Notes: generated by a model from the letters alone, not told the origin. Positions 12,901 through 27,200 are shown, numbered from the stretch's first letter. The stretch: 64,000 nt of DNA from Smittium mucronatum (GCA_001953115.1 LSSL01004134.1:1-64000); one strand, 5' to 3'. Numbers and translations: made by a program.

Positions 12901-15900
12901 GTTCAAAAAACATTTCGCAATATATCAACCAGAAATTAAACAAATAAAAATAATAATTCAAAAAATACAAGCCTAAAATCGAGAGTTTCTAAGTGATTAG
13001 AAATTTTTTCTAGGTGTTAGAGGGGCTGTAATTGTTTTACCAACATATGTAAATATTTTCCAATTTAACACACAAACAAAGAACCCAAAATTTTTTTTGG
13101 ATAATTAATGCACATCTTTTTTTATCAGTCTGACTCTATTTTTATATTTGGCTTTTGTGAAATTAAATTGATTTATTTTTGAAATTTAAGCAAAAAATTT
13201 TAAATTTCAAATACATCGCAAAAATAGTCAAAATAAACTAACTGAGTTATATTTTTGGCTAATTGGAAAAATATTAATTAATAATTCCAAATTATAATCA
13301 TAAATTATCTAAAAAATTAAAATTTTCTTCTGAATTTATTTCACACTTTATTAAATAATGTCAACTAAAAAATGGCGACTAAAAGATTTTTTCAAAAGAA
13401 TAATTTTGGATTCCTCATCCAAAAACAAAAAGAAAGAGGTTAGAAATGGTTTAAAAGGTAGAATATAGGGACTTATTAAATATATATTACCATCTATTTC
13501 ATAAAACACATACAAGATTAAAAATAAATATTTCATCAATACGCTGACAAGTAAGTTTTATAATTCGAAGTAGAGTAAAAAAATTCAGTGGAATCAGAGT
13601 TAATTTTAATCATTTCCTAGAAATTATTTATTAAATTTTAGTTTTCAATCATGTTTTTAATTACCGGGATTCAAAAGAAGCCTTCTTAGAAAAACGACTT
13701 AGAATATAAGGCTAAATTTCTAACTCAATCCCTCAACGATCGCTTTCCAGAATTAAATATTGAGGATATAATAACATAGCGACTTCCTCTGAAAATTAAT
13801 TTAATTATTTTTCATATAAAGTTTCGAGGAAATATTTTATCGAGCTAAAATCGAGAAGGAAAATAGAAATGTTTTGTTTTTTTTATGAATCAACTCAAAT
13901 AAACTTTAAATTCATCCTGATATTTTTCAAATTCAACATTTTTTGTATATTTTTAAGTTATTCACTTCTCAAACCCTGAAATTGGACATGTGATAATAAT
14001 ATATGCTAATTTTTATGTTCTTTATATCGTATATTTCAAAATTATTTGTTTGCCTATTTGTGCTTGATATCGTATTTTGTCGGAATTTTTTATTATTTAA
14101 TAATAATAATTTGTGATAAAAAAATTCTCAATAGTCTTATTATTTTTATCTTACACAAATACCTATCCGCTTTATAATGTAAATTTTACTTTACATATTT
14201 TAGTTTTTTATAAGTTTTTTTTTAAAATCCAGTAAACTGGTGATAATTTATAGGTCGATTTTTATCATAATAACATTTTATTTGTTTATTTTGGTTTAAT
14301 AGATAATTTTTTTTTTTGAGAAATATTTTAAATACATATATGATGAGGGGTTCTTGGCTCACGAATCTCATTTATCTTGAGTGTTATGGATTCAAAATAT
14401 TTCCTCTGCACGCCCCTGCCTGCACTGTTTTCTGTAAATTTTGATTTCTCTTTCTTCATTTTTTTTTTGGTAAATTTGGTGATTAATTTTATAAGTTGTA
14501 AGCTATTTTTATTGTTATTGTTATTGTTTTTTGTTTTTTTTTAATTTTTTATGTGTTTTTTTTTATTTTTGAAAAAAATTTTAAACTAGAAATTATAATA
14601 GTATATAAAGCATTTAAAAATTCTCTGGAAACGGTTATTATTTTAATAAAATCTGGTAAATACTGTGCGCATTTCCTAATAATTGACGTTCAGAATTCTT
14701 CTTTTAGATTCTTGGTGCTGTCCTTTGGTTTCACTAATTATTAGTATTTATACCGTTTTTTTTCTAGTTTCACCGTTTCATATTTTATAATACCTACATA
14801 AATTTAACTAGTAGTTAATGTCTATTCCTTTTGACTTCAAGATAACTAAAAGACCTCATTGATTTCTTTTCATTGTTTTACTCAAAGAGCCATTGCTATC
14901 TTTATATAAATTACACCATAATACAGGTTTGACTCTTTGTATTACTCCTAAATTCTTTCTAATCTTTGTGAATTATATTTACTCACAATCTCTTTATGAA
15001 TTGTTCTTTAAAAATTTTATGATCAATTCTGTTAACGATTGGTTTCAGATTTGTAGTTTATATTCATTTGTGCAATGATAAATAAATCCAATTTTCATAC
15101 TGAGTTAATTTATTCCGATTCCAGATCAATATTTTTTCAATATTTTTTCAATAATTTCTTTCATAGATCTCAAAAACTTCCACATATATATTATCAGAAA
15201 AACTTATTATTCTAAATGTTGAAATATATCAAATTGAAATAAGAAAAAAGAGAAATGAAAACTTTTCTGCTATTCGCAAAGAATTATCGGAATTAAAAAT
15301 AATAATAATACTTAATTATCTCTTTTTTCAAACTTTATTGTTATGACTATTAAATCCATGGTCTCTCTATTTTACTTTTGGGTTATGAAAAATCTCACTG
15401 AAACATAAAAATCACGTTTTTATTGGTTTTACAGGTAAAATTTTCACCGCAAATTGAAATGTGACTTAAGATAAAATTTATTCCATAAGCTGTATTATTT
15501 TTTGTTTTTCTATAAAATATACCAAAATAATTCATGTTTCCCAGAATTGAAATGACAAGATTTTGCAAAAAATATGAGCACGATACATTTCAATCGAAAA
15601 TATTACCACAACAAAAACCAATCAAATAGAGATATATAATTCTTTTGAGACTAATTTTTGTTTATAAGCTAATAATTCTATCACAAAAAAATCCTTGTTA
15701 TTTTTTTACTTTTAATTTAATGATTTTTTTAGTATATTTCATGATTTAAATGAAACTTCTGAATCAATTACATTGGTTTTTTATATATTATTTATAAATA
15801 GACACGCATGTTTTTAGATTGAAGATATTAATAACATAAGAATAATCAATTTACATCTCATTATTTATTTTAAAAATTTTATAACCTTGATTGTTTTAAA

Positions 15901-15980
15901 ATAGTATTCAATATCTAACTTTCGGAAAGTACAAATATACCGAATTACCAAAGCCTGCCGCATTAAATAATCAAATATAT
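6970..15980. other. AT-rich gene desert
   Basis: About 9 kb of A/T-dominated sequence. Open frames of 60-63 codons (13351-13539 minus, 14553-14744 plus, 14893-15078 plus) are Phe/Ile/Lys-rich and not recognisable. A C-rich run, ACCCCCTCCCCTCCCC, near 11344 is the only strong local departure in composition. No gene, RNA or element boundaries are evident. Confidence 0.65.
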
Positions 15981-16172
15981 CTAGATAACATATTTTAATG
16001 CATCCATTTTTGACTTAAATAAACCTTTTCCAAAAACCTTCGCAGCATCACAGAGCTCTTTTGATGTTATTTTCCATCATTCATCAGGAATATTTATATC
16101 TCTATGTAACAAGCGCCTATAATATTTTACAGAATTTACCTCTTGGTTGACAGAATTTATAATAACCTTCAT
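15981..16172 (-). pseudogene. Decayed coding fragment, unrecognised
   Basis: On the minus strand, 63 codons start with ATG at 16172 and are broken by a single TGA. The reading includes NSVKYYRRLLHRDINIPDE before the stop and ITSKELCDAAKVFGKG after it. The composition (Cys, Ala, Gly, Arg, Asp) is unlike the Phe/Ile/Lys/Asn translations of the surrounding desert, and the DNA is visibly GC-richer (GCAGCATCACAGAGCTC). It looks like a remnant of a real gene or element. I do not recognise the family. Confidence 0.35.
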
Positions 16173-18374
16173 CGCGTAACTTATAAAAATTGATCTTTGA
16201 ATCTTATTTAAAATAGGAAATTTTTATAAGGTTTTTGAAAAAAAAATTCGGTACTTTTTTTTCTTTTTTAAATACATGAAAAATATTAAATAAACTGTAT
16301 TTCCTGTGTTAAACCTTGTTAAAGTCATGATTATCTCATTTCTTTATTTGATTTTACTGGCTTCTCTATATTATTCCTTTTCTGATTCATATTTAGAAAA
16401 AACTTATACTCTATGAGCCATAGATTAAGAGATTTGAATTCAATATTTTTTTAAAGAGAGTATTATTATACCTAAAGACTTTTTATTCGGTAAATATTCC
16501 TTAAATTAACCTAAAATAATCTTTACGTTTTTAAGTGTAAGTTTTTTACAGAAATATGGCAGCTTACGCATTTGATATTTGTTCTGAATGGAAATTCCCA
16601 TCATTTTTTAAATTTTAATTAAAAGAATAATCTAAATTATTACAAAAAAGGTTGAATTTATTCGATTTTTTTTGTCTTTAAGCCTATTTTAATTGAGTAA
16701 CACAATCCTAATTTCGATTAACTAAATATTTTGGTGAAGTATTTTTATCTTTGTACATATTTATTTCTGTAAAAATAACATATCTTTAAATGGATACTTT
16801 TGGAAAAAGGTTTTTAAAAGGCGTAATTCCATAATAATAGTAAATAATTACCTAAAATTATTTAAAACATTTTCATTTTAAAAAAATTGTGATTAAATAT
16901 AAAATAGATTTAGTTGATTTGTAAAATCCACACGATTTCCACATTTCTTCACGATTTCAACCCCATAAGACAGCTGTTTGAAATATTTTATGGAAAAAGA
17001 ATTCTAAATTTATCTTCAGAAGAAGCGGCTATTTATTCTATACAAAATATTTGTTCTGTACAGAGATAGTTGAGGGCTTTACTTAGAGATTTATTCTTAA
17101 GTTTGATTATTTTTTTTTATTTAAACTTCTTTTAAATCCTGAGATTTAAAATTATGGGAAAAAATTAAAATTAATAGCTAATAGTTAAAAAATTATTAAA
17201 ATTGCCTCAAATTTCATTTAATTTTTTTTATCGATTTCAGATTTCAATTCTATTTTGTTGGTCTATAAATGCAATATTAATTTTTAATCCACCATGGTTT
17301 TTTCTAAATAAATATGTGTATATATGTTTTATTTTGGTACGATCTTCGTTTTGATGTGTTTTTTTTTTGTGGATTAGATATATATGTGATTTTGACCCAT
17401 TTTTTCGATTACCACTATTTAATAAATTAGTAATTTTTTATCCATTATATTTTTTTGTGATAAAGTTTAAATAAAAGGTGCTAATTTTATCTTGTAAGTA
17501 AAAATTGATATATTGCACTTGCTTTTACATATAAAAACAAATTATCTTATTTGTGGCATGACGCTATCTTAAAATAAAAGTCAAGGATCCAAAAAAAAAT
17601 ACTATATGTGGTTAATGCGATTTTTTTAGGGCTATAATTAAAATCTACCATCAAAACTCTAAATTTATAATGCTAAATGAAACTATTGGAATAATAATAT
17701 TGTGTAATTATTATTTTAGGGCTACAATTTGATCTGATTACTTTTATTCATTTAGCCTGTGTTCATATTTCTAATATGGCTCTCTAAATTTATCAACACT
17801 TATATATAATAAAAATTTAGACCATTGAATATTAATTATATTTCATTGTTCCATTTTTAAATTTAATTATTTTTTTATTAATCTTAAATTGTATTGATCT
17901 AATCATTAGGATCTAATTGAATGAATTATAAAATTATATCCAAAAAAAAAACATTTTACATGGTTTTCATAAAATATAAATAGAGTTTTTAATCGATAAT
18001 AATTATATTATCAAATATCTTACCAAATTAAAATATTTTTCGCGACCACATAGGTTCAAAATAATCAAAAAAAAAAAGATGAAACCCACTTGTAAGATTT
18101 ATAAGAAAAAATTGTTGTAAGCTTATAAGTAGAGATTGATTTCGTTAAATACATTTATTGCCAATAAATGTATCGCTTTAAACATATAGTAGAAAAAATT
18201 ATTAATTATTAAATTCGACTCAAAAAAATTCAAATAGAAATAATTGTCCGATAAAATAAATTTCAGCTTCTAGAGAAAAAATTGGTTAACTTAAAAAAAA
18301 TAGGATTTGATAAAACAAGTACAACTTATTTCTTATTAGACACTATTTTTTAAAAACGAATTAATTTTTTAAAT
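16173..18374. other. AT-rich gene desert
   Basis: No open frame of note and no recognisable repeat. Typical A/T homopolymer-rich sequence. Confidence 0.6.
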
Positions 18375-19707
18375 TTGTTTTCTTTCATTGAATTATTATC
18401 ATATCTAATAAATATTAATTTATCTTTAAAATTTCCAAACATGTTTCAAATTCAAAGTGTAGAAAATTCCGGAGATATCTCTGAATGTATATCAAAAATA
18501 TCGATATATCAATCGGAAACCAATTCTTACAGCTTGGAACATATTTTGGTTACTTATAATCCTGTAGATTATGAAATTAGACTCGAAAATGATTGATCAA
18601 AAACATTTAATAGCTTTTTAATTATCCCTAGTAGAGTTTATACAATTCCTGTCTTTATTTTTATTTAATTCAAAAAAATATAATTTACGTGAGAACTAAA
18701 AAAATTTTAAAAAGAAACTAAAAGATTCAGAAAAAAATCTGATTTTCTGATCATGTTTTTAATCTTATTAAATCACTCGATGCATTATAATAAATTCTCT
18801 ATATAATCTGATGACTTTCATATATACACCACGTCGGCATTCACTGCCGTAAATGGAACTTCAGATACAATAATAGATACGCTAAAAGCTAGATTATTTT
18901 TTCCGATGAGAAAACTTAATAAGTTTAATAATGGTATATTTTTGAAAAAACTCAGAATTATTTTTGATTATTTATTGTACTGTATTGACATAAATAGGCC
19001 AAAGGTGGGATTTGAAAAAAAAGCAAAAAGTATAATCTGGAAAGCATCATAAATAATGTATAAAAAGATAATCATGGTTATATCGGATGGAATTTCTGCT
19101 TTTTATATTCTTTCTTTTAAAGGTTCATATCTGGAATAACCTTTTATAGCTCTATGGGATCATTATATAAAGATTTTACATCTCTGGATTTATCAGAATA
19201 CAGAATTAACTATCAAGGAAATAAAAAATGATGGGATTTAAGGTTAATTAGGGCTAATTTGAATTAGCAATACTTTAGGGGTGTTATAATAGTAAAACAA
19301 TGAAAAGTGAAAAATGATAAGTCGGATTCAATCAGTTAAAAAACAAAATAGACTGAATCGATGGATCTTAGCACACAAAATACAGCCTACCAAATTAATC
19401 CATTCGATTACTGTGTGTTAGTGGTAGTTCAAATTTACTTTATAAATTTAAAAAAATTATTTTAATTCGTGTGAGTGTCATACCGTGGATCTTTAAATAG
19501 ATTTTAGGCAACAAAATATGTTTGCTTTTTAATAAGAAGCTTTTACATATGATTAAATCGGCTAAATTTGAGAGTGTGCATATGTATAACATGAACAGGA
19601 GTAGTGAGAAAAAAATATTGAATGAAAATATTATCATAGCTTATAAATTCAAAGAAAATTTAAATGGCAAAGTTATTTGGGAAAAGAGGATCTCATTCTA
19701 TATATAA
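18375..19707 (+). pseudogene. Cluster of coding-like fragments, probable dead gene
   Basis: Several plus-strand frames follow one another in different phases. 18375-18596 opens with ATG and includes ISKISIYQSETNSYSLEH and VTYNPVDYEIRLEND. About 18818-19051 has no start codon but stays open for about 80 codons, with TSAFTAVNGTSDTIIDTL and INRPKVGFEKKAKSIIWK. About 19120-19229 gives FISGITFYSSMGSLYKD and LDLSEYRINYQGNKK. 19522-19707 gives KFESVHMYNMNRSSEKK and NLNGKVIWEKR. Amino-acid usage is far more balanced than in neighbouring desert translations. Consecutive fragments in shifted frames suggest one gene inactivated by frameshifts; unannotated introns are the alternative. The NPV...EIRLEN piece faintly recalls a C2 domain. 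I cannot name it. Confidence 0.35.
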
Positions 19708-21272
19708 TCTTAAAATATTGAGTATATATTATCAATAAAATATATATTCACCCCAAAAAAGAATTTCATCAGAAGTTGCATTCATCAACACCCATAGAAA
19801 AATTTTCTGAATATGTTTGCTACATTAGTGATCTGGGACAAATGTAAGATCTTATATTTTTTTAAATATATAAAATAATTTTTAATAAAAGATTTTATCA
19901 TAATATTAACTGGATTACGATTAATATAAATACATATTTCATAAATTTTAAGTCGAATCCCCCTTTCTTTCACTTTATAAACTTTTGGGTTATTTCATTT
20001 TTTTTAAATGTTAATATTATTAAAATTAATTCGTCGAAAAAGAGGGGGGAAATCTATTTATAAAAAATTTTATCCAAAAATAAAGGTTTTTATATTTTTT
20101 GAAAAATGAATCTAATACTTTTTCACAAAAATGTTCAACTTCGTGAGTTTAAAAACTAATTATTTAAACAGAATATTTTTGAAATAAAACCTATCTGCAC
20201 TGCTATTTAATTTCAATTTTTCCATTTTATTTATTTATATGCCAAAAATAATCATAAATCAGCTGATGATCAAAATATTTTTAAGAAATACATTTTTTTG
20301 TGAAAAAATTCAAAAAAAAACTAAAAAAAACAAAATTTTAATTATTATCGTGAAAGCATAAAAATCAAAAAAAAAATCCTTTTTTCACAAACAAGATATT
20401 TAATAATGATCTCAATATGAAAATTTTACAATCAGATAAACAAAATCGAAAAGTCTTTAAACTTTTTTTTAAAAAAAATGTCAATTTTAATCACATTTTT
20501 AATTTAAACATAATCTCTGATTATTTTTTTTAAATTTGAGTGTATTAAATTTACCTGTGTTTTTTTTTTTCAATTCCCTTGAAATTCATGTTATTTTGCT
20601 GAAATCAGAATTATAAAAATTAACCTTTTTCTTTTCCAACATTTAAATGATATAATCATATATATGAAAACAATACAAACTTACAGTTTTGGCATCATAT
20701 TTTAGTGTAATTTGTCTATAAAACTTGGACCTTTTAATAAATCCAAAACTCGCCTGAAATTTTCAATTGTGTCATAATCCGCCTTTTCGTTAATATGGAT
20801 AGATATAATGCCATAAATTTTTACATACTTTCATTTTTCTACTTTTTCTACCTATTATTTTACATAATTAAGAAATTTTTGGTGAATTAAATTTTTTAAT
20901 TTATTAAAATTATCCATGAAAAACGTTTTATATGAAACATTTTATTTATTAGGGGAAAAGTAACTAGAAAATCAGTATTTAAATTCTTAGTATTTAAATA
21001 GCCCTGAAACCAGAAAATATAATATGTGCTCTAACCATTGTAATTATAAATAAAAATCAAATATAATCGTTTATTTTCAGCTTATATTTATTTTATGAAT
21101 CACTTAATTCTTAGTAAGTCAAGGATTTTTTAAAATTTGATTTTAAAAATAAAAATAAAACTACCTAAACTATTAAAAAAATAATACTATTTTCTTATTT
21201 AATCCACAAATAAATTTATTTAGTTTCCTATGTCATTATTGAGTTGGTAAAAAAAATAGTACATGGCGTTGA
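19708..21272. other. AT-rich gene desert
   Basis: No supported gene. 19785-19973 (minus) is open for 62 codons but shows no recognisable motif and random-like composition. Confidence 0.6.
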
Positions 21273-21833
21273 TTAAAGTAGGAACTTATAGTCCAATTTA
21301 TCGGTTAATTGATTTATGATGCTCTGAAAATTAGTAATAAATGGACTAGAAAAATTAATTTCCACTATTAAGTTCATAATTAACTTTTTCTTATAAATCC
21401 CAAAAGGGTCCACGTAATCATACTTTAGGCTACCAGCACAATAAGTTATAGTATTCTGAAATTGCAATATTTTACCCAATAAAAGAGTTACCTATAAAAT
21501 TTGTTTAATTTTAATCAATTAGACTGAATAAAGTAATGTTTATTTTGTGAAATTATATGGCTAATGGCGCTAACTAAGCTTATGTGTTTCAAATTAGATT
21601 TTTAATCAAAAAAATATCAAAATTTATCAAAATACAGGCTCAATTGAAATAAAAAGGTATTCATCTATATTCGCGTTTCTAATCAAAAAAATAAAGATTG
21701 TGAGATTAATAGGATTTGCAATAAAAATACTATTTTTTGAAAAAAATTCAATTTCACTCCAAACAGGTACCAATGTATTAAAAGGGTTTATTGAAGAATT
21801 TATCATTATTATTTTACATTCTGATTGATTCAA
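21273..21833 (-). pseudogene. Possible C2-domain-like gene fossil, copy A
   Basis: Two minus-strand frames lie 147 bp apart. The upstream one (21833-21627) reads NPFNTLVPVWSEIEFF, then NPINLTIFIFLIRNANIDEY, ending LFISIEPVF. The order PVW-x(3)-E/F-rich strand, LTIFIF strand, acidic loop, IS-strand resembles the NPVWNE...L.I.V.D...DD.IG pattern of C2 lipid-binding domains. The downstream frame (21479-21273) reads AGSLKYDYVDPFGIYKKK. A more decayed copy lies inverted at about 23900-24290. No start, splice sites or complete domain can be assigned, so the C2 assignment is tentative. Confidence 0.3.
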
Positions 21834-22945
21834 AAAGAGTTTATTTAATCTTTATTGCTTTTTTTAGTTAGAGCTATACTCTTAGTCTAAATTTAATTAA
21901 TTTTTAGAATAATTATCTTACAATAATCTGATGGCACAAAAAATCTTTAAAATTTCTTAAATAAAACTTTCCTTCTCCTAATGAAAAATGCCATTGTAAA
22001 AAAACTACAATAACAGTCTACAAAGTTTTTTTCGTGATTGAAAATCAATGATTTATAATAAAAATAAGAAAATGATCAAAAATAGTAGCTTATAACCTTA
22101 TCAATAAAATATTCTAGTCATTAATTAATATATTTTTTTGAATGCAGAGATAAAGAAAAGAGCTTTATTTTATGTATTAAAAAAATTATATAATTTTTTT
22201 TTTAGAATAACATGGATTTTCTATATTATATTGATTTATTAAACGAATTAACTTTAGAATCGATCAAAAAAAAAGAATAAGTATTCTTTATTCATACAGA
22301 AAGATTAATTTACATATTCCAAATATCATACCCTTGCATAGTTATAATTTTGTGCTTATTTAAATAAACTCATTTCGCAATTGTGAAAAAGGTTAAATAA
22401 ACATCTATAAACCTCTAATAATGGTTTTAAGTCTATTTTGGCCTGGATATAATCAAATAAAATAATAATATATAAACAATATAATCACTTTCTATGCCAA
22501 AATTTTATTTAATAAGTTATCTTATTCTTTTAAACCTATAAGATCCTTATTTAAATAAAAATAAAAAAACAAAAACAAAAATAAAACTTTAAAATAAAAT
22601 GATATAAAATGAATTGATTAATAATTAATAAAGACTTAATTTTTTTAAAGAAAAATAATAAATATTTTTATTGGAAGTAATTCTCCTTAATCAATACAAT
22701 TAAGTTTGTAAATTTTTGCTAGCATATACAGATATCATATATATTTTAGTTAATATTAATTGAAGTTAGAATTTTAAAACTTAAAGCGCCCCAAATTAGC
22801 TTTACTATGCCGTGATATTTCTTACAAATAATTATCATACTCATATTTTTACTTTTTTTTATAGTATAATTGATCCGTGTTTGTTCTTTATACTGTTAAT
22901 ATACTAGAAAATTTTCTATTTATTACCATTTAGCCTAAATATCAC

Positions 22946-23173
22946 ATGATATACCAATATTGTAGCTTATCGAAACTAAGTTCCTCTTGTATTTTCAATA
23001 TATATATATCTTACATCCCTAAAAATATTTTGAAAACGTGGATCGAGCCAAATTTTATTTTTCTCGAAATTAATATTCTTCCATCATTAGTTTTCTCAAG
23101 ATCATTTTTTATTAATTATTTCTTATGCTTTTCTGAAAATAATAATTTAGAATCTTTGGGATTTTTTATGTAA
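22946..23173 (+). other. Open frame, possibly part of the C2-like fossil series
   Basis: 75 codons starting with ATG and including KNILKTWIEPNFIFLEINIL and FSENNNLESLGFFM. The layout (a proline-aromatic turn, then strands, then an NN-rich loop followed by LG) loosely parallels the fossils at 21273-21833 and 29274-29510. The composition is otherwise close to random AT-rich coding, so this may be chance. Confidence 0.2.
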
Positions 23174-23899
23174 TCTCTATCTCTCTTTATATATTTATCA
23201 TTTATAATGCAGAATATGGATATCAAGAGAAAGAAAGGTTTAAAGGAGATTTTTGGTGGTTATTTATTACAATCAAAAAACACCCTTTTCATCTTTTCCT
23301 AAATATAGTTTAATATCTTTTTTATAAATATTTTTACATATCCTAAATCCATACAAGATGAAAGGCATAAAAAAGAATTTCTTTGGTACATATTTAGGTA
23401 TTATAAAAACGCCAAAAAAGATCCCTTAAGTAAAGGTTGGTTTTTCTACATTTTAGACTTCCTATTTTGGAAATTTGAGCACTTTTCAAAGAGGATACAC
23501 TTTTAAATGAATTGATATTAAATTTCGTTAAATACTTAGATCCTTCCTAAGAATTTTTTTTAAATTATTTATTATTTTCAGAAGTTTATATTTCAAAATT
23601 ATTTTCACATTATAAATTATCTCAGTTTATAGGATCGATTCCTTGAGCTCATCTAGTAGCCTTTTTAAATATAAATATGAAATTATTATTAAGGATGAGC
23701 TTTATATGGTCCATTTAAAATTTTATTTAGACCTTTTAATGTTTAAATTGATCAATTATTTGATATTTCTAAAAAAATAATTGAAATAGGAGGGCTTTCT
23801 TATTATAATGTATACTCCTTCATCTAAATATATTGCAATTGTTATTAATTTATGGATTAAATTGATATAAAAATAATATCTCATAAAAAACATATAAAT

Positions 23900-24290
23900 T
23901 AATATAAACTTCGCACATATCATAATCACTAATTTTTAGGTTAAAAACTCGGATATAGATGAATGTCTTTTTATTTCAATTAAACCTAAACTCTGATTGT
24001 TTTTTTAATATCACGTTTAATTTGAAAAATGTTCATCTATTTAGTGACATTCTCCCATATCACTTTATTAATTAATATTTGATTTTTTTAGTATAGTTGA
24101 TAAAATTAAACAAATTTTATATATAACTCTTTTATTGAGTAAAAAATAGAAATATTGATATACTTTAAATTATTTTAATTGCATCATAATGTATATATAT
24201 GGCAGATTATTTTCTAATCCATAATTTATTTTTTACAAAATATTATAGGTTAAATATACTTCTGAAAGCCACTATTTATATAATTATTGG
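23900..24290 (+). pseudogene. Possible C2-like gene fossil, copy B (inverted relative to copy A)
   Basis: Read on the plus strand this is similar to the minus strand of 21273-21833. NSDIDECLFISIKPKL here parallels NANIDEYLFISIEPVF there, and both are followed by AT-rich sequence containing AATTAAACAAATTTTATA and then AACTCTTTTATTG. Similarity continues weakly to about 24290 (TTGGATTTGGGAAT against GGACCCTTTTGGGATT). Conserved residues across two decayed copies support a coding origin rather than chance. The intervening 2 kb has no recognisable gene. Confidence 0.4.
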
Positions 24291-27200
24291 ATTTGGGAAT
24301 AATTAAAAACTATTACAAGGTATTTTTTTATAAAAAAATTCATGATTTTTTATTATTCAAAGATTTTAAAATTTAACAGTACTGAAAATCGAATAAAGTG
24401 TAAATGTTTTTATTGTAAATAGCTCAAATAAAACGGGAATAATTATTTATAAATTCATCTTCGTAATGCTTAATGTTACCTCAGACAACAAAGCGGACAA
24501 AATAAAAAAATAAACTCAGAACTATTTACAAAAAACAATTTAGTTTCAAAAATCTAACTTCTAAAATAAAAAAGTACAAAATAATTACAATCTGCACCAA
24601 CATTCTGACTCATGAAAAAAATTTCAGCATATATCCATCACCTCATTTCACCTCTGAATATTTATTATCTCAAAAATTATAAAAATTTCAGGATTTCAGC
24701 TCCCAAAAACGCCCGTATTCACTTCAGCGTTCTAAAATTTATCATATATTAAATTTTATCATGTTTTAAAACATTCTGCACCATTTTCATGTTTTTTAAA
24801 TTCCGAATAGCTCCAATAACCAAGCAGACTAAACTCCAATTTTTTACATAATTATTGGCTCGCTAAGAATCCAACTTAATTTAGAATTCGGATAGGCAAT
24901 ATAATTACAAATTTTCAGAAGAAGAATAAAATCTGCCACTTTATAAATCCCACCGAAATTCTATCTAGTTTGATTATTAAAATACCCCCTCCCCCCCAAA
25001 AGACTTTGAAATTTTTTAGTAATCCTATTTTTTCCAACCACTTTAATAAATTGAATCCTCAAAAAAACTTCTACATAAATATTAAAAGAATAGATAAATT
25101 TCACGCTTAAATTAATTATTAGTCTCCGGTTTTATGAGATCCGATAATTAACATAATCGAAATAAGTTTATATTTTTACAATGGCAATTATTCCTTCAAA
25201 TTGCATACTAATAATGAAAAAACATTTAAAATACGTGACTCATTTAACTATATTTAAAATTTATGAACTTATAAATTTATTTTTGTTATAAAAACCGAAT
25301 TTGATCAAATATGAGATAATTTTTTGGTCACATTACTTTAGATCCCATTTCGATTATTCAAAATAAAATTTAAGCTATATAATCATAATTTGGTTATATA
25401 TGTTTTAAATTGATGGAAAATTTGGTGGGTTATGGAAAAAAAAAATTAGAGAATGACTTTGAAACCTTAAAATTTTATTAAACCCGATTTTTGCAATATT
25501 TAGAAAGTCAAGCTACCTATCTGTGTAAAATTGAAATAGTACTCAGTATTTTATAAATATTTAAGAAAATACAATTTCAATTTCATGAAAAGTATTAATT
25601 TGAGCTCATTTATTTCACCAATAAACCCCTTAATGTTTCAAAAAATAAACCACGTAGAATATGATATGGTAAAAATAAAAATTTATTCGAAATTCCGTCA
25701 CAATAAACCAAAACCAAAATTATGTATATTTGACATATTTGAAATAATAATTCCAAATATGATATTCAAACAATATGAAATCCAATAAAATTAAAAATGT
25801 GTAGAAAAAGTATCACGACCCCGAAAACATAATTTAATACCCCTAATCCTCCAAAAATACCTTTATTTTATTTATGAATATCTTTATTAACATACTCCTT
25901 TCAAAATATCAAACCCGATTTATTGTAATAATAGTTATTATAATATCAAATTAACATAAAATAAAATAAATGGCACCTAAAAATTGATTTCACTTTATAA
26001 TCGCGATTATTAAGATATATTGGCACATTTAATAGGGTCCTTCTACAATCCAAAGCGCAACTAAAAAAATTGACTTTAATGACATCAGGTTTTTATGAAA
26101 AAATCATATTCAATTCATAAATTCATTTATACTTTAAAAAAATATCTTATTCAAATTTAAAATCTAAATATCTTAAATTTTTCAAAAAAAATTTTTGGTT
26201 TGATAGAGACTTTTTATCCATTACCGATGCATTTCTATTTTCACACATTTTTTCCTGTTCTATCAAACATTTTGACACCTAGTTGTCCTTTTTTACATCT
26301 ATTTTAAGTTTAATTTCTACATATTATTAATATTGAAAGTGCTAGTTGGGGATGCGATCAATTCGTATAAAATCATTTCGCAAGATATAAATTATTTGAA
26401 GTTATATACATAATTATATTATAATATATATGAAAATCTTTTTTTAATTCATATTTATTTATTTTAGAATTTTTTGTGGATATTTGACGGAAATTTGAAA
26501 ACAGATAATCAATATTTTTATTTTTACACTAAGAATTATTCTATCTAAAAATCCTGAAAGCGCTAAAATAAAATGTTTAAAATTAAAAAATCATTCAATA
26601 AATGATAATAAGATTCAAAAATACCAAAATTCCATCTAATATACTTTTACCATTATGTTCAGTGAAGCAATCATTATGGATTCTATCGCTCAATTCATAC
26701 CTTAACCCTTTTAAAAATTTAAAACCCGATTCAAATGATAAAAAATGTGGGCCATAATTGGTTTATATTTAAAAAATTTAAGACTTAAATAAAATATGCT
26801 ATTAAAAATATCTACAAGACGATCGGATGAGAATTTAGAACCATGGTTAAGTAATTTTCACAGAATATAATCATATCTATATATAATTTCATCTTTTTCT
26901 CGCAATATTTTGTAGCAAGACCCAAGTTGGATAGTTGTGATTTTTTATAAAATTATAAAAAAAATTATGTTTACCTTCCTCCAATCATAATTTTTTCTTT
27001 AAAATAGACTATAATTATGCATTCAATATTTTTCTATTTCAATTCACAATTTTTTGAAGATTTTTTTAAAGTTGTTTTATCAGCTTGTGGTATCTGTAAA
27101 ATAAAATTTTCATATGTAATTCCAAATATTTCTCAGGTTTTTTTCTTCTGGCATTTTTTTCATATTTTTTTCACTAGTTTATTCTTTATGGAATACAGGG

